Shown: one piece after another, positions 25,043-32,900 of the stretch
Layout of the letters: every line of letters begins with the position of its first letter
Numbering within the stretch: the first letter of the stretch is position 1
Assembly (NCBI GenBank): GCA_947629785.1
Contig: CANRFB010000025.1
Span: forward strand, 1 to 33,047
Source: an uncultured Clostridia bacterium
GTDB lineage: Bacteria; Bacillota; Clostridia; Oscillospirales; Ruminococcaceae
Reading direction: 5' to 3'
DNA length: 33,047 bases
The notes under the pieces: generated by a model
The model's input: only the letters and a program-made list of their open reading frames with translations
Databases searched by the model: none
What the model was told of the DNA's origin: nothing
Translations under genes and position numbers: made by a program

Positions 25043-26023
25043 TCAATATTCTCTTACTATTGCAAATGCCATATATCCCACATAGAACAGGAAAAGTATA
25101 ATTCCCTCTATGCGGTTGACATTTTTCTTTGTTGTGCAGAAAATATATGCAATTATCGAAACTGCAATAAGAATCAGCATATCCGTCATAGCCTTTGTGT
25201 CTATATTTGCAATCGGGGTTATAACAGCAGAAGCGGGGAGAACGAAAAGTATATTGAAGATGTTGGAGCCCACAACATTTCCCACGGCAATATCGCTTTC
25301 GCCTTTTCGGGCAGCCATAATGCTTGTTACAAGTTCGGGCAGGGAAGTTCCCACCGCAACGATCGTCAGTCCTACAAGAGTTTCGCTCATTCCCAGACCG
25401 AGGGCGATTTCCTTTGCGCTGTCAACAACAAGTTCGCCGCCTATGACTATCCCCGCAAGACCGCCGATTGTGAAAAGAATACTAAGTCCTATGCCGTACT
25501 TCGGCTTTTCTTCTTCCTCGGCAGTACCTGCGGCGAGCTTTTCCTTTCGGGTCGCAAGAGCGGAAGATATTACATTGAAAAGGAATATTGCCATGAAGAT
25601 AAGCATTATTACGGCGTCGTTCCGCGCGATGGTGTTTGCAGAGCCGTTTCCGAAGAACACGTCAAAGGACATGGCGGCAAGGGCGAGTGTTGCTATCAGC
25701 ATGAACGGATAGTCCGATTTTACTATCTGTTTCTGAATGCTGATGGGTTTTATCGCCGCGCTGATGCCCATTACCACAAGCAGGTTGAACATATTGGAGC
25801 CTATTACGTTTCCCACGGCGATGTCGTTTGAACCGTCTATTCCCGCGATAATGCTTACGGCGGCTTCGGGGGCGCTTGTGCCGAAAGCTACTATGGTAAG
25901 ACCTATTACAATGGACGGAATTTTCAGGAATTTTGCAATGGACGAGCTTCCGTCAACGAACACGTCCGCGCCTTTTACAAGCAGGACAAAGCCTATTATC
26001 AATAATACAAATGCAAGAAACAT
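25043..26023 (-). CDS. CaCA-family calcium/sodium antiporter (YrbG-like)
   Basis: A 326-residue membrane exchanger with two inverted halves, about ten helices in total. The two alpha repeats are clear: GTSAPEAAVSIIAGIDGSNDIAVGNVIGSN and GTSLPELVTSIMAARKGESDIAVGNVVGSN, which carry the cation-binding acidic residues (GTSxPE and GNVxGSN motifs). It exports Ca2+ in exchange for Na+ or H+. The ATG at 26023 follows an in-frame stop 9 bases upstream; GAAAGGAG lies farther away (~26 bases), so initiation may be weak. First gene of the antiporter-pdxY-trmL-degV operon. Confidence 0.92.
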   Translation of the reverse strand: MFLAFVLLIIGFVLLVKGADVFVDGSSSIAKFLKIPSIVIGLTIVAFGTSAPEAAVSIIAGIDGSNDIAVGNVIGSNMFNLLVVMGISAAIKPISIQKQIVKSDYPFMLIATLALAAMSFDVFFGNGSANTIARNDAVIMLIFMAIFLFNVISSALATRKEKLAAGTAEEEEKPKYGIGLSILFTIGGLAGIVIGGELVVDSAKEIALGLGMSETLVGLTIVAVGTSLPELVTSIMAARKGESDIAVGNVVGSNIFNILFVLPASAVITPIANIDTKAMTDMLILIAVSIIAYIFCTTKKNVNRIEGIILFLFYVGYMAFAIVREY

Positions 26024-26076
26024 GATTTTTTACGATCCGGCAGAACGCCGCTCCTTTCAAAAAACCTTCAAACTAT

Positions 26077-26105
26077 ATGATACCATATAATTTTTCCCGT
26101 GTCAA
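26077..26105 (-). promoter_or_regulatory. Promoter of the antiporter operon
   Basis: On the minus strand TTGACA (26100-26105), a 17-bp spacer and TATCAT (26077-26082). Its spacer shares the sequence ACGGG-AAAAATTATAT with the divergent promoter at 26144-26172. Confidence 0.8.
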
Positions 26106-26169
26106 TCGCTGTTAAACATTTTTTCTGATATTTCCTTGTGCTATTGACTTTTACGGGGAAAAATTATAT
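26085..26169. repeat. Mirror-image divergent promoter pair (inverted repeat)
   Basis: ATATAATTTTTCCCGT-GTCAAT (26085-26106) is the reverse complement of ATTGAC....ACGGG(G)AAAAATTATAT (26143-26148 and 26153-26169), apart from a 4-base insertion and one extra G. Each arm contains most of one promoter. Confidence 0.6.
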
Positions 26170-26172
26170 AAT
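26144..26172 (+). promoter_or_regulatory. Promoter of the hydrolase / GH43 / GH26 operon
   Basis: TTGACT (26144-26149), a 17-bp spacer and TATAAT (26167-26172), 20 bp before the ATG of the alpha/beta hydrolase. Four tightly packed plus-strand genes follow. Confidence 0.8.
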
Positions 26173-26192
26173 GTATTCAAGGTGGTGGGAAA

Positions 26193-26912
26193 ATGAAGTA
26201 CAAGGTCTCTGAAAAGGAAATGACTATAGACGGGGGAAATATTTACGGAAAAGCGTTTTCGCCTGTGGGAAAGTCGGGAAAGCTTAACGCGGTCATATTA
26301 AGTCATGGGTATAATTCTTCCCATGAGGCGCTGACGGATATGGCTTACGCCCTTGCGGAATGCGGCGTTTTCGCCTATTGCTATGATTTCCGCGGCGGTT
26401 CGGTGAATTCCCGCAGCAGCGGAAGTTCTCTTGATATGAGCGTAATGTCGGAGGTCGGCGACTTGAAACGGGTCATTGATTCGGTGCGAACGCTTGAAAA
26501 TGTGGGGGATATTTTCCTTTACGGCGAAAGTCAGGGCGGGCTTGTTTCCGCACTTGCCGCCGATGAGGAAATAAAAGGTCTGTATTTGCTGTATCCCGCT
26601 TTCTGTATTCCCGATGACTGGAGGGACAGGCAGATAAAAGACAGCATTATCCTTATGGGAATGCACATTTCACGGAAGTTCTGCGAAGGACTTCCGGAGT
26701 GTGACATTTACGAGCATATGGGGAAATATCAGGGCAGGGTGAAAATTTTCCACGGCGATGCGGATGGACTGGTGTCGCTTTCCTATTCCGAACGGGCGGT
26801 GAAAAGCTTCAGAAACGCGTCATTGACCGTTTTCCCCGGCGAGGGACACGGATTCTCGCCCTATGCAAGAAAAGAACTTATTGAAACGGTGTGCAGGGAT
26901 TTTGAAGAATAA
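26193..26912 (+). CDS. Alpha/beta hydrolase (serine esterase type)
   Basis: A 239-residue cytoplasmic alpha/beta hydrolase without a signal peptide. The oxyanion-hole strand ends VILSHGYNSSHE. The nucleophile elbow is GESQGG (S113), the acid D189 in HGDADGLV, and the histidine H219 in GEGHGF, so the triad is complete. Short-chain esterases of this type remove acetyl or feruloyl groups from hemicellulose fragments. Its lead position before GH43 and GH26 genes supports that, but substrate is inferred. The RBS is AAGGTGGTGG. Confidence 0.85.
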   Translation: MKYKVSEKEMTIDGGNIYGKAFSPVGKSGKLNAVILSHGYNSSHEALTDMAYALAECGVFAYCYDFRGGSVNSRSSGSSLDMSVMSEVGDLKRVIDSVRTLENVGDIFLYGESQGGLVSALAADEEIKGLYLLYPAFCIPDDWRDRQIKDSIILMGMHISRKFCEGLPECDIYEHMGKYQGRVKIFHGDADGLVSLSYSERAVKSFRNASLTVFPGEGHGFSPYARKELIETVCRDFEE

Positions 26913-27732
26913 TTTGATATTTCCGACGGCGGAAACGGTGACCGAACTTAAATATTCAAACACAAATACATATTTTATCCGTGGTAAAAAAGGCGGTCTG
27001 CTTTTCGATACGGGTTGGGCGGGAACTTTTGAGAAGTTCCTGAAAGCACTGGGCGAAAATCACCTTGCTTTGCAGGATATCCGCTTTCTGGTAATTTCGC
27101 ACTTTCACCCCGACCATATGGGAATTGCGCAGCAGATAGCGGAAAAAGGCGCGGTCATAGCCGTTATGGACGTTCAGACGGAATTTATCCATATTTCCGA
27201 CCATATTTTTGAAAAGGAAAACAACAGGGATTTTATTCCCATTGATGATGGCAAAATAAGGATAGTTCCCATGGGAAACAGCCGCAGATTCCTGAAAGAA
27301 CTTGGCATTTCCGGAGAAATTATCCACACGGCGGGGCATAGTGACGACAGCGTTTCACTCTGGCTTGACAAGGGAAAAATTCTGCTGGTGGGCGACCTTA
27401 ACCCGCTTTATGAACTTGAAGCCCACAAGGGAACGGAAATTTACGAAAGTTGGGAAAAGCTTTTAAAGCTAAATCCGCGGAAAGTTTACTACGGTCATGC
27501 AAAGGCTGCGGAACTTGACGGAGATATTCGGGAAGCCCCCGAAACCACGGACGTTCACGCGCTTGTGAAAAGGATAACAAAGCTCATTGACAGGGGCTGT
27601 TCCGCCGAAGTCATACAGGAAAAGACGGGTGCGGATATTACATTTATAAAGGACGTTTCAAGAATGTACCTGACACACCGCGGGGTAAGCGTTCAGGGCA
27701 TACTTGACAGGATAGAAATAAAAGGCAAATAA
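26902..27732 (+). CDS. Metallo-beta-lactamase-fold hydrolase
   Basis: About 276 residues. The binuclear zinc motif is HFHPDHMG (HxHxDH), followed by TAGHSDDSVS (His), LVGDLNPL (bridging Asp) and YYGHAKA (His), a complete glyoxalase II-like site. Start is uncertain: an ATG at 26863 lies 50 bp inside the hydrolase gene, while TTG codons at 26902 and 26914 give a more natural N-terminus just before the first strand. I chose 26902, where AGGGA lies 2 bases upstream (spacing is short). Likely reaction is hydrolysis of a thioester, lactone or phosphodiester; the substrate is unknown. It is the second gene of the hemicellulose operon. Confidence 0.8.
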   Translation: MKNNLIFPTAETVTELKYSNTNTYFIRGKKGGLLFDTGWAGTFEKFLKALGENHLALQDIRFLVISHFHPDHMGIAQQIAEKGAVIAVMDVQTEFIHISDHIFEKENNRDFIPIDDGKIRIVPMGNSRRFLKELGISGEIIHTAGHSDDSVSLWLDKGKILLVGDLNPLYELEAHKGTEIYESWEKLLKLNPRKVYYGHAKAAELDGDIREAPETTDVHALVKRITKLIDRGCSAEVIQEKTGADITFIKDVSRMYLTHRGVSVQGILDRIEIKGK

Positions 27733-27747
27733 AAAGGAGTTTTTTTT

Positions 27748-29223
27748 ATGAAAAAGCAGGTTTTCAATCCGTTTCTGCCGTTGGACGAATACATTCCCGA
27801 CGGCGAGCCGCATATTTTCGGGGACAGGGTGTACCTTTACGGTTCTCACGACTCTGAGGGCGGCAGAACATTCTGCATGGGGGATTATACCGTCTATTCC
27901 GCGCCGGTGAATGACCTTTCCGACTGGCGCTGTGAGGGAGTTACCTATCAGGCAAAACAAGACCCCGATTACAATGAACGCCCTTATATGTACGCTCCCG
28001 ATGTAGTTCGGGGAAACGACGGGAAATACTATCTTTACTATTGTATGTCGGGGGATTTCGGCGTAGGTGGATATTACGGACCTATCAGCGTTGCGGTTTC
28101 CGATTCTCCTGCGGGAAAATATGAATTTATCGGGCACGTCCGGTGGAAAGACGGTTCGGTAATGAATAAGTATGTCTGCTTCGACCCTGCGGTAATAAAT
28201 GACGGCGGAGTCATACGCATTTACTACGGAACGCAGTACCTCGGCGAAAGCAACGATATTCTCGAAAAGGACGAAAATCGCCTCAAATCGGTAATGGAAC
28301 GTTTCGGAAAAAGCAGGGAAGAGATACTTTCCACGGAGGATAACGTAAACGGACCTGTAATGGCAGTTCTTGAGGACGATATGCTTACCGTAAAAGAGGG
28401 TCCGAAACATATTATACCATATGAAACGGACGGCACAAGTTTTGAGGGACACGCGTTCTTTGAGGGCAGCTCCATACGGAAAACAGGGGACACATACTAT
28501 TTTGTGTATTCCTCACAGAAAAATCACGAACTTTGCTATGCCACAAGCAAATACCCCGACAGGGATTTCGTTTACGGCGGAACTATCGTTTCAAACGGCG
28601 ATGTGGGGATCAACGGCAGGACCGATTCCGAAAGACTCAACATGACGGGAACCACCCACGGAAGCATTATCGAAATAAACGGGCAGTGGTACGTTTTCTA
28701 CCACCGTCTTACACACAAATCCGACTACAGCAGACAGGCTTGCGCGGAAAAAATTACCGTTGCACCCGACGGCAGCATAAAACAAGCGGAAATAACTTCC
28801 TGCGGGCTTAATGACGGCGCGTTGAAAGCAAAGGGAAGCTATCCTGCAGTAATTGCCTGCAACATTACAAACGGCAGAATGCCCCACGGTTCAAATAAGA
28901 TCTATACGGACAGTTTCCCCAATGTAAACGATTCGGAGGGGGAAAGATTCATTGACGAAATTTCAGACGGGACCATGATAGGTTTCAAGTATTTTGAATT
29001 TTCGGGGGCAAAAAGCATATCCGTTACCTATAGAGGAAATGGCAGCGGCGTGCTGAAAATTCATACCGATACGGAGAAATGCGCCGCCGCGGAAGTGAAT
29101 ATCCTGCCATGTGAGAAATGGAATACCGTTAAAGCGGAAATTTCCCTGTCGGGGGTATATCCTGTATATCTGATATTCCATGGCGAGGGGAATATTTCCA
29201 TAAAAGACATTTGCTTTGAATAA
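27748..29223 (+). CDS. Glycoside hydrolase family 43 (arabinofuranosidase/xylosidase type)
   Basis: A 491-residue enzyme without a signal peptide, so cytoplasmic. The five-bladed propeller occupies ~1-345. Candidate catalytic acids are D18 in YIPDGEPH (base), D146 in CFDPAVI or D85 in YAPDVVRG (pKa modulator), and E239 in FFEGSSIRK (acid). GTTHGS (301-306) is a conserved blade motif. The remaining ~140 residues form a beta-rich C-terminal domain resembling a carbohydrate-binding sandwich. GH43 enzymes remove arabinose or xylose from hemicellulose oligomers. AAAAAGGAG precedes the ATG, 15 bp after the MBL gene. Confidence 0.88.
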   Translation: MKKQVFNPFLPLDEYIPDGEPHIFGDRVYLYGSHDSEGGRTFCMGDYTVYSAPVNDLSDWRCEGVTYQAKQDPDYNERPYMYAPDVVRGNDGKYYLYYCMSGDFGVGGYYGPISVAVSDSPAGKYEFIGHVRWKDGSVMNKYVCFDPAVINDGGVIRIYYGTQYLGESNDILEKDENRLKSVMERFGKSREEILSTEDNVNGPVMAVLEDDMLTVKEGPKHIIPYETDGTSFEGHAFFEGSSIRKTGDTYYFVYSSQKNHELCYATSKYPDRDFVYGGTIVSNGDVGINGRTDSERLNMTGTTHGSIIEINGQWYVFYHRLTHKSDYSRQACAEKITVAPDGSIKQAEITSCGLNDGALKAKGSYPAVIACNITNGRMPHGSNKIYTDSFPNVNDSEGERFIDEISDGTMIGFKYFEFSGAKSISVTYRGNGSGVLKIHTDTEKCAAAEVNILPCEKWNTVKAEISLSGVYPVYLIFHGEGNISIKDICFE

Positions 29224-29237
29224 GAAAGGGTAATTTT

Positions 29238-30857
29238 ATGAAAAAGACTATTGCGGCTGCCGCGCTTGCGGTTCTGATGGTTTCGGGCTGTTCCTCGGGG
29301 AATACGGGCAGCGGTGACATTACGGAAAGCGAGGGCGAAGCGGAAACAACAACGGTTTCGGAAACTTCCGCGTCTCACGAGCCTATAAAGGCGATATATG
29401 CGGAAATCCGCACGGAATATAATGATTCCCTTGATATGAGCGGCTATCCCCTTACGCCAAATGAAGCGCCTGCGGACTTTTCCGTCACATTCGAGGCGGA
29501 AGAGGCGGCTTTGGAGGGTTCGTGCAAGGCTTCGCAGCAGGCGGATTTTTCGGGCGGCGCGTTCGTAACTCTTACAAGCGGCAGCGACCGCATAAAATTC
29601 AATGCGGATATTGAATATTCGGGAATGTACGATCTTGATTTCGTTTCGCGGGCAGGGGACAGCGGCAGGGAAAACGCCGTTTACATTGACGGAATTCACG
29701 CGGGCGACGTTGTGTGCAATTCGGACGGACAGATAGTGGATTCCTATATGCAGGGAATTTACCTTGAAAAGGGAACTCACGAGATAGCGCTTGTTCCGAG
29801 CTGGGGGTATACCGATTTTGACTGTCTGAAAATCACGTCAAGCAGCGTTATTTCCGAGGAAACGTATAAAATTTCTCCCGCGCTGTCAAATCCCAACGCG
29901 GACGAACACACAAAGGCACTGTTCAAGTTCCTTTGCGATATTTACGGGAAATACAGCCTTACGGGGCAGTTTGCCGACGAGGGACGCGCGTCTGCGGAGT
30001 TCAAGCAGATAGAAAAGGCAACGGGGAAAAATTTTGCCGTTCTGGGTCTGGACATGATGAATTACAGCAGCGCAAATCTTGCCCACGGTTCAAAGGGAAA
30101 TTCCGTGGAGTACGCTTATGACTGGTATGTGAATGCAGGCGGCATAGTCCAGCTTTGTTGGCACTGGAATTCTCCCGAAGAATACGCCATTGACGACGCG
30201 GAACACCCGTGGTACGGTTCATTTTATGCCGAAAGTTCAAATATCGACCTTGACAGGATAATGAACGGCGAGGACGAACGCGGTTATGAACTGCTTATGG
30301 CGGATATTGACAATATCGCGGGACAGCTTGAAAGACTCCGGGACGAGGGCGTTCCCATAATATGGCGGCCGCTCCACGAAGCTTCCGGCGGTTGGTTCTG
30401 GTGGGGCGACTGCAAGCCCGAAAGCTATAAGAAGCTCTGGACGGTAATGTACGACAAAATGACCAATGAGCATAATCTGACCAATCTTATATGGATGTGG
30501 AACGGTCAGAACAAGGACTGGTACCCGGGAGACGAATATGTGGATATCGTTTCTTGGGATATTTATCAGGGAAATAACGTTTACACAAGCTTCGGCGGAA
30601 CATTTGCAAAGGCGGTGCAGTGTTCGGAGCAGGGAAAACTTGTGGCACTTTCGGAAAACGGCTGCGTAATGGACCCCGACCTTGTTATGCGAGACAACGC
30701 CCGCTGGCTTTTCTGGGGAACATGGGCGGAACCGTACACCGTCAACATGGGTATTCTTAACGAGGAATATACCGATAAGGCAATGCTTTCAAAAGCCTAC
30801 AACCACGACAGAACGCTTACACTGGACGAACTTCCCGACCTGAAAAATTACAGCTGA
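29238..30857 (+). CDS. GH26 beta-mannanase lipoprotein with CBM35-like domain
   Basis: A 539-residue surface lipoprotein. MKKTIAAAALAVLMVSGC ends in lipobox VSGC (C18). An acidic Ser/Glu/Thr linker (~20-48) follows. Residues ~83-200 form a beta-sandwich with FEAEEA and YIDGIHAGDVV typical of CBM35-like modules. The GH26 barrel spans ~215-525: IIWRPLHEASGGWFWWG holds the acid/base E381, and VALSENG the nucleophile E473. GH26 enzymes cleave beta-1,4-mannan. Together with the cytoplasmic GH43 and esterase it would open polysaccharide at the cell surface. No sugar transporter lies in the operon. Confidence 0.93.
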   Translation: MKKTIAAAALAVLMVSGCSSGNTGSGDITESEGEAETTTVSETSASHEPIKAIYAEIRTEYNDSLDMSGYPLTPNEAPADFSVTFEAEEAALEGSCKASQQADFSGGAFVTLTSGSDRIKFNADIEYSGMYDLDFVSRAGDSGRENAVYIDGIHAGDVVCNSDGQIVDSYMQGIYLEKGTHEIALVPSWGYTDFDCLKITSSSVISEETYKISPALSNPNADEHTKALFKFLCDIYGKYSLTGQFADEGRASAEFKQIEKATGKNFAVLGLDMMNYSSANLAHGSKGNSVEYAYDWYVNAGGIVQLCWHWNSPEEYAIDDAEHPWYGSFYAESSNIDLDRIMNGEDERGYELLMADIDNIAGQLERLRDEGVPIIWRPLHEASGGWFWWGDCKPESYKKLWTVMYDKMTNEHNLTNLIWMWNGQNKDWYPGDEYVDIVSWDIYQGNNVYTSFGGTFAKAVQCSEQGKLVALSENGCVMDPDLVMRDNARWLFWGTWAEPYTVNMGILNEEYTDKAMLSKAYNHDRTLTLDELPDLKNYS

Positions 30858-30868
30858 TTATTTTCTGT

Positions 30869-30893
30869 CCGCGCGGGAATTTTTCCTGCGCGG
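30869..30893 (+). terminator. Terminator of the GH operon
   Basis: CCGCGCGGGAA (30869-30879) pairs with TTCCTGCGCGG (30883-30893) around TTT, with one G-U pair. The following T-run is short and interrupted (CAGATGCTGTTTT), so termination may be imperfect. Confidence 0.65.
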
Positions 30894-30968
30894 CAGATGC
30901 TGTTTTGCACAAAGAATCGAACGTTTAACGCGCAGAATTGTCAATTCCTACAAAAATGAAATTTCCTA

Positions 30969-30997
30969 TTGACAAGTGGAATTTAATAGTGTATTAT
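30969..30997 (+). promoter_or_regulatory. Promoter of metY with nearby repeats
   Basis: TTGACA (30969-30974), a 17-bp spacer and TATTAT (30992-30997). TTGTCAAT (30938-30945) and ATTGACAA (30968-30975) form an 8-bp inverted repeat over the -35 box. TTCCTA occurs at 30945 and 30963, and CCTACTAAA lies just downstream of the -10. These could be operator half-sites of a sulfur-responsive regulator; none is identified. Confidence 0.7.
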
Positions 30998-31088
30998 ATT
31001 ACTATAACCTACTAAATACATATGAATTATGTGGATAGTGAGTCTTGCCGATTTTTCGGAAATATATAAAATTCGGAGGTAATGTAAA

Positions 31089-32387
31089 ATGAGTAATTTT
31101 TCGGAGAGAAAGCTAAGATTTGAAACAAAACAGCTTCACATCGGTCAGGAAAACGCCGATCCGGTAACAGATGCGCGGGCAGTGCCTATTTACGCGTCAA
31201 CGTCCTTTGTTTTCCACAATTCTCAGCACGCCGCGGACAGGTTCGCACTTAAAGATGCGGGAAATATCTACGGGCGGCTCACGAACCCCACTCAGGATAT
31301 TTTCGAGCAGAGAATTGCCGCTCTGGAGGGCGGAGTTGCGGCTTTGGCGGTGGCTTCGGGAGCGGCGGCTATAACTTACACTATCCAGAATCTCGCCCAC
31401 GCGGGGGATCATATCGTTGCTTCAAAGACCATCTACGGCGGAACTTACAATCTTCTTGAACACACCCTGCCGGAATACGGCATTTCCACGACTTTTGTCG
31501 ATCCCGACGAGGAGAATTCCTTTGAAAATGCTGTCCGCGAAAACACCAAGGCGATCTTCATAGAGACCCTCGGAAACCCCAATTCAAACATTATAGACAT
31601 TGAAAAAATTGCGGGAATTGCCCATAAACACAAAATTCCGCTGGTTATTGACAACACCTTTGCAACGCCTTATCTTGTACGTCCTATCGAATACGGAGCG
31701 GATATTGTTGTACATTCTGCAACGAAATTCATAGGCGGTCACGGAACGGCTATCGGCGGCGTTATTGTGGACAGCGGAAAATTCGACTGGGAAGCAAGCG
31801 GAAAGTTCCCCTCACTTACCGAACCTAACCCAAGCTACCACGGCGTAAGCTTCACAAAGGCGGTAGGAGCGGCGGCTTTTGTAACAAAGATAAGGGCGAT
31901 ACTTCTCAGAGACACAGGAGCAACGCTTTCGCCGTTCCACGCGTTCCTGTTTTTGCAGGGGCTGGAAACCCTTTCACTGCGTGTTGAACGTCATGTCGAG
32001 AACGCTCTGAAAGTGGTAAATTTCCTGAAAAACCACCCGCAGGTTGAGAACGTCAACCACCCGTCCCTTGCAACAGGTGAACAGAAACGCCTGTATGACA
32101 AATATTTCCCCAACGGCGGCGGCTCTATCTTCACATTTGAAATAAAGGGCAGTGAGGAGGACGCGAAGAAATTCATAGACAATCTGCAAATTTTCTCGCT
32201 GCTTGCCAATGTTGCGGACGTAAAGAGTCTTGTTATCCACCCTGCGTCAACCACACATTCCCAGCTTAACGAACAGGAACTTCTGGAACAGGGAATCAAG
32301 CCCAACACCATACGGCTTTCTATCGGAACGGAGCATATCGACGATATAATTTACGACCTTGAAGAAGCGTTCAAAGCCATAAAATAA
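31089..32387 (+). CDS. metY: O-acetylhomoserine aminocarboxypropyltransferase (sulfhydrylase)
   Basis: A 432-residue PLP enzyme of the Cys/Met metabolism family. It makes homocysteine from O-acetylhomoserine and sulfide, the direct-sulfhydrylation route to methionine. Seen: YASTSFVF, YGRLTNPTQDIFEQRIAALEGG, ASKTIYGGTYNLL, PLVIDNTFATPYLVRPIEYGADIVVHSATKFIGGHG with the PLP lysine at ~K213, and HPASTTHSQL. The ~430-residue length fits MetY better than the ~380-residue MetB/MetC. CGGAGG lies 10 bases before the ATG. Monocistronic, with its own promoter and a strong terminator. Confidence 0.94.
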   Translation: MSNFSERKLRFETKQLHIGQENADPVTDARAVPIYASTSFVFHNSQHAADRFALKDAGNIYGRLTNPTQDIFEQRIAALEGGVAALAVASGAAAITYTIQNLAHAGDHIVASKTIYGGTYNLLEHTLPEYGISTTFVDPDEENSFENAVRENTKAIFIETLGNPNSNIIDIEKIAGIAHKHKIPLVIDNTFATPYLVRPIEYGADIVVHSATKFIGGHGTAIGGVIVDSGKFDWEASGKFPSLTEPNPSYHGVSFTKAVGAAAFVTKIRAILLRDTGATLSPFHAFLFLQGLETLSLRVERHVENALKVVNFLKNHPQVENVNHPSLATGEQKRLYDKYFPNGGGSIFTFEIKGSEEDAKKFIDNLQIFSLLANVADVKSLVIHPASTTHSQLNEQELLEQGIKPNTIRLSIGTEHIDDIIYDLEEAFKAIK

Positions 32388-32389
32388 TG

Positions 32390-32643
32390 AAAAAGCGGGT
32401 TTCCGAGAAATCGGAAACCCGCATAATTTTCTAAGATAACCGCCTTGCCGCCATGTGAAGCATAAAACCCGCACTCAGCAGGTGGGCAACAGCCCATCAG
32501 TTTCGCGCTCCCTGCGTCCGTTACTCCCCACATCTAATGGGGCGGGAGGTCTGCAATCCGCTGACGGAGACTGAATCCCTTAAATTATGTGTTGGATTAT
32601 AAAATCACACTTTATCGTGCAAGGCAGAAATTCTTCTTCGTTT
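32390..32643 (-). ncRNA. Structured non-coding RNA candidate, ~250 nt, class unknown
   Basis: No gene lies in 32388-32900. On the minus strand a consensus promoter (32650-32678) points into a GC-rich block that ends in the terminator at 32395-32422. The 5' end CTGCCTTGC (32627-32619) pairs with 3' GCAAGGCGG (32448-32440), a 9-bp closing helix. Inside, TGGGC-TGTT-GCCCA, a CCCCAT...ATGTGGGG hairpin and GTCTCCG...CGG..AGAC can form. An isolated match of the plus strand to the SRP Alu motif (TGCAATCCGCT, GAATCCCTT) is noted, but the needed neighbouring helix and the S domain are missing. It could be a 6S-like RNA, a riboregulator or a new class. Confidence 0.6.
32395..32422. terminator. Bidirectional terminator between metY and the minus-strand RNA
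   Basis: A perfect 12-bp stem GCGGGTTTCCGA (32395-32406) with TCGGAAACCCGC (32411-32422) and a GAAA loop. On the minus strand TTTTT follows directly, so it ends the RNA candidate; on the plus strand ATAATTTT follows for metY. Confidence 0.9.
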
Positions 32644-32649
32644 ATTGAT

Positions 32650-32678
32650 ATTATATCACGTTTTTTTATGAAAATCAA
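32650..32678 (-). promoter_or_regulatory. Promoter of the non-coding RNA candidate
   Basis: On the minus strand TTGATT (32673-32678), a 17-bp spacer and TATAAT (32650-32655). The expected start is near 32643, just before the closing helix. The MITE-like repeat begins 25 bp upstream of it. Confidence 0.75.
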
Positions 32679-32703
32679 TAGCAATTTTTAGATTTTTTAT
32701 ATT

Positions 32704-32782
32704 TTAAGGCAACACCGCGCAAAGATTGTCGTGCAGATGTGCGGCAAAGCCGTAAGGCGGTCTTTGTGCGGTGTTGCCTTAA
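32704..32782. repeat. MITE-like hairpin repeat, short copy (79 bp)
   Basis: Twenty-two-base terminal inverted repeats: left end TTAAGGCAACACCGCGCAAA (32704-32723) continuing GA, and right end 32761-32782, matching 21 of 22. The core shares GATTGTCGTGCAGAT and GTGCGGCAAAGCCGTAAGGC with the long copy at 22577-22757 but lacks ~100 bp of it. Between the copies one arm pair changes from A-T to G-C on both sides. Confidence 0.8.
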
Positions 32783-32862
32783 TATCATGCAGATGACAAT
32801 TCGGCACTTGCGGAAAATCATAAAAACTTCTTAAACAGGCAGGGCTTTACGGCATAAAACAA

Positions 32863-32897
32863 CCCCGCAAACCATTTTAACAAAACGATTTGCGGGG
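32863..32897 (-). terminator. Terminator of the partial recombinase gene
   Basis: CCCCGCAAA (32863-32871) pairs with TTTGCGGGG (32889-32897); on the minus strand TTGTTTTA follows. It lies 3 bp after the recombinase stop codon. Confidence 0.8.
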
Positions 32898-32900
32898 ATT

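Noticed and set aside
26863..26901. ATG at 26863 as start of the metallo-beta-lactamase-fold gene
   Set aside because: It lies 50 bp inside the hydrolase gene and adds residues before the natural first strand; not fully excluded.
32450..32585. SRP RNA (Alu domain) on the plus strand
   Set aside because: TGCAATCCGCT and GAATCCCTT resemble the Bacillus-type Alu region, but the required upstream hairpin and the conserved S-domain sequence GGAAGGAAGCAGC are absent, and the promoter and U-run point to the minus strand.
32390..32643. Cobalamin riboswitch on the minus strand
   Set aside because: The order AAGGGA, GCAGACC, CCGCC is suggestive, but the conserved GGTGAAA and B12-box segments are not found and no gene follows before the terminator.
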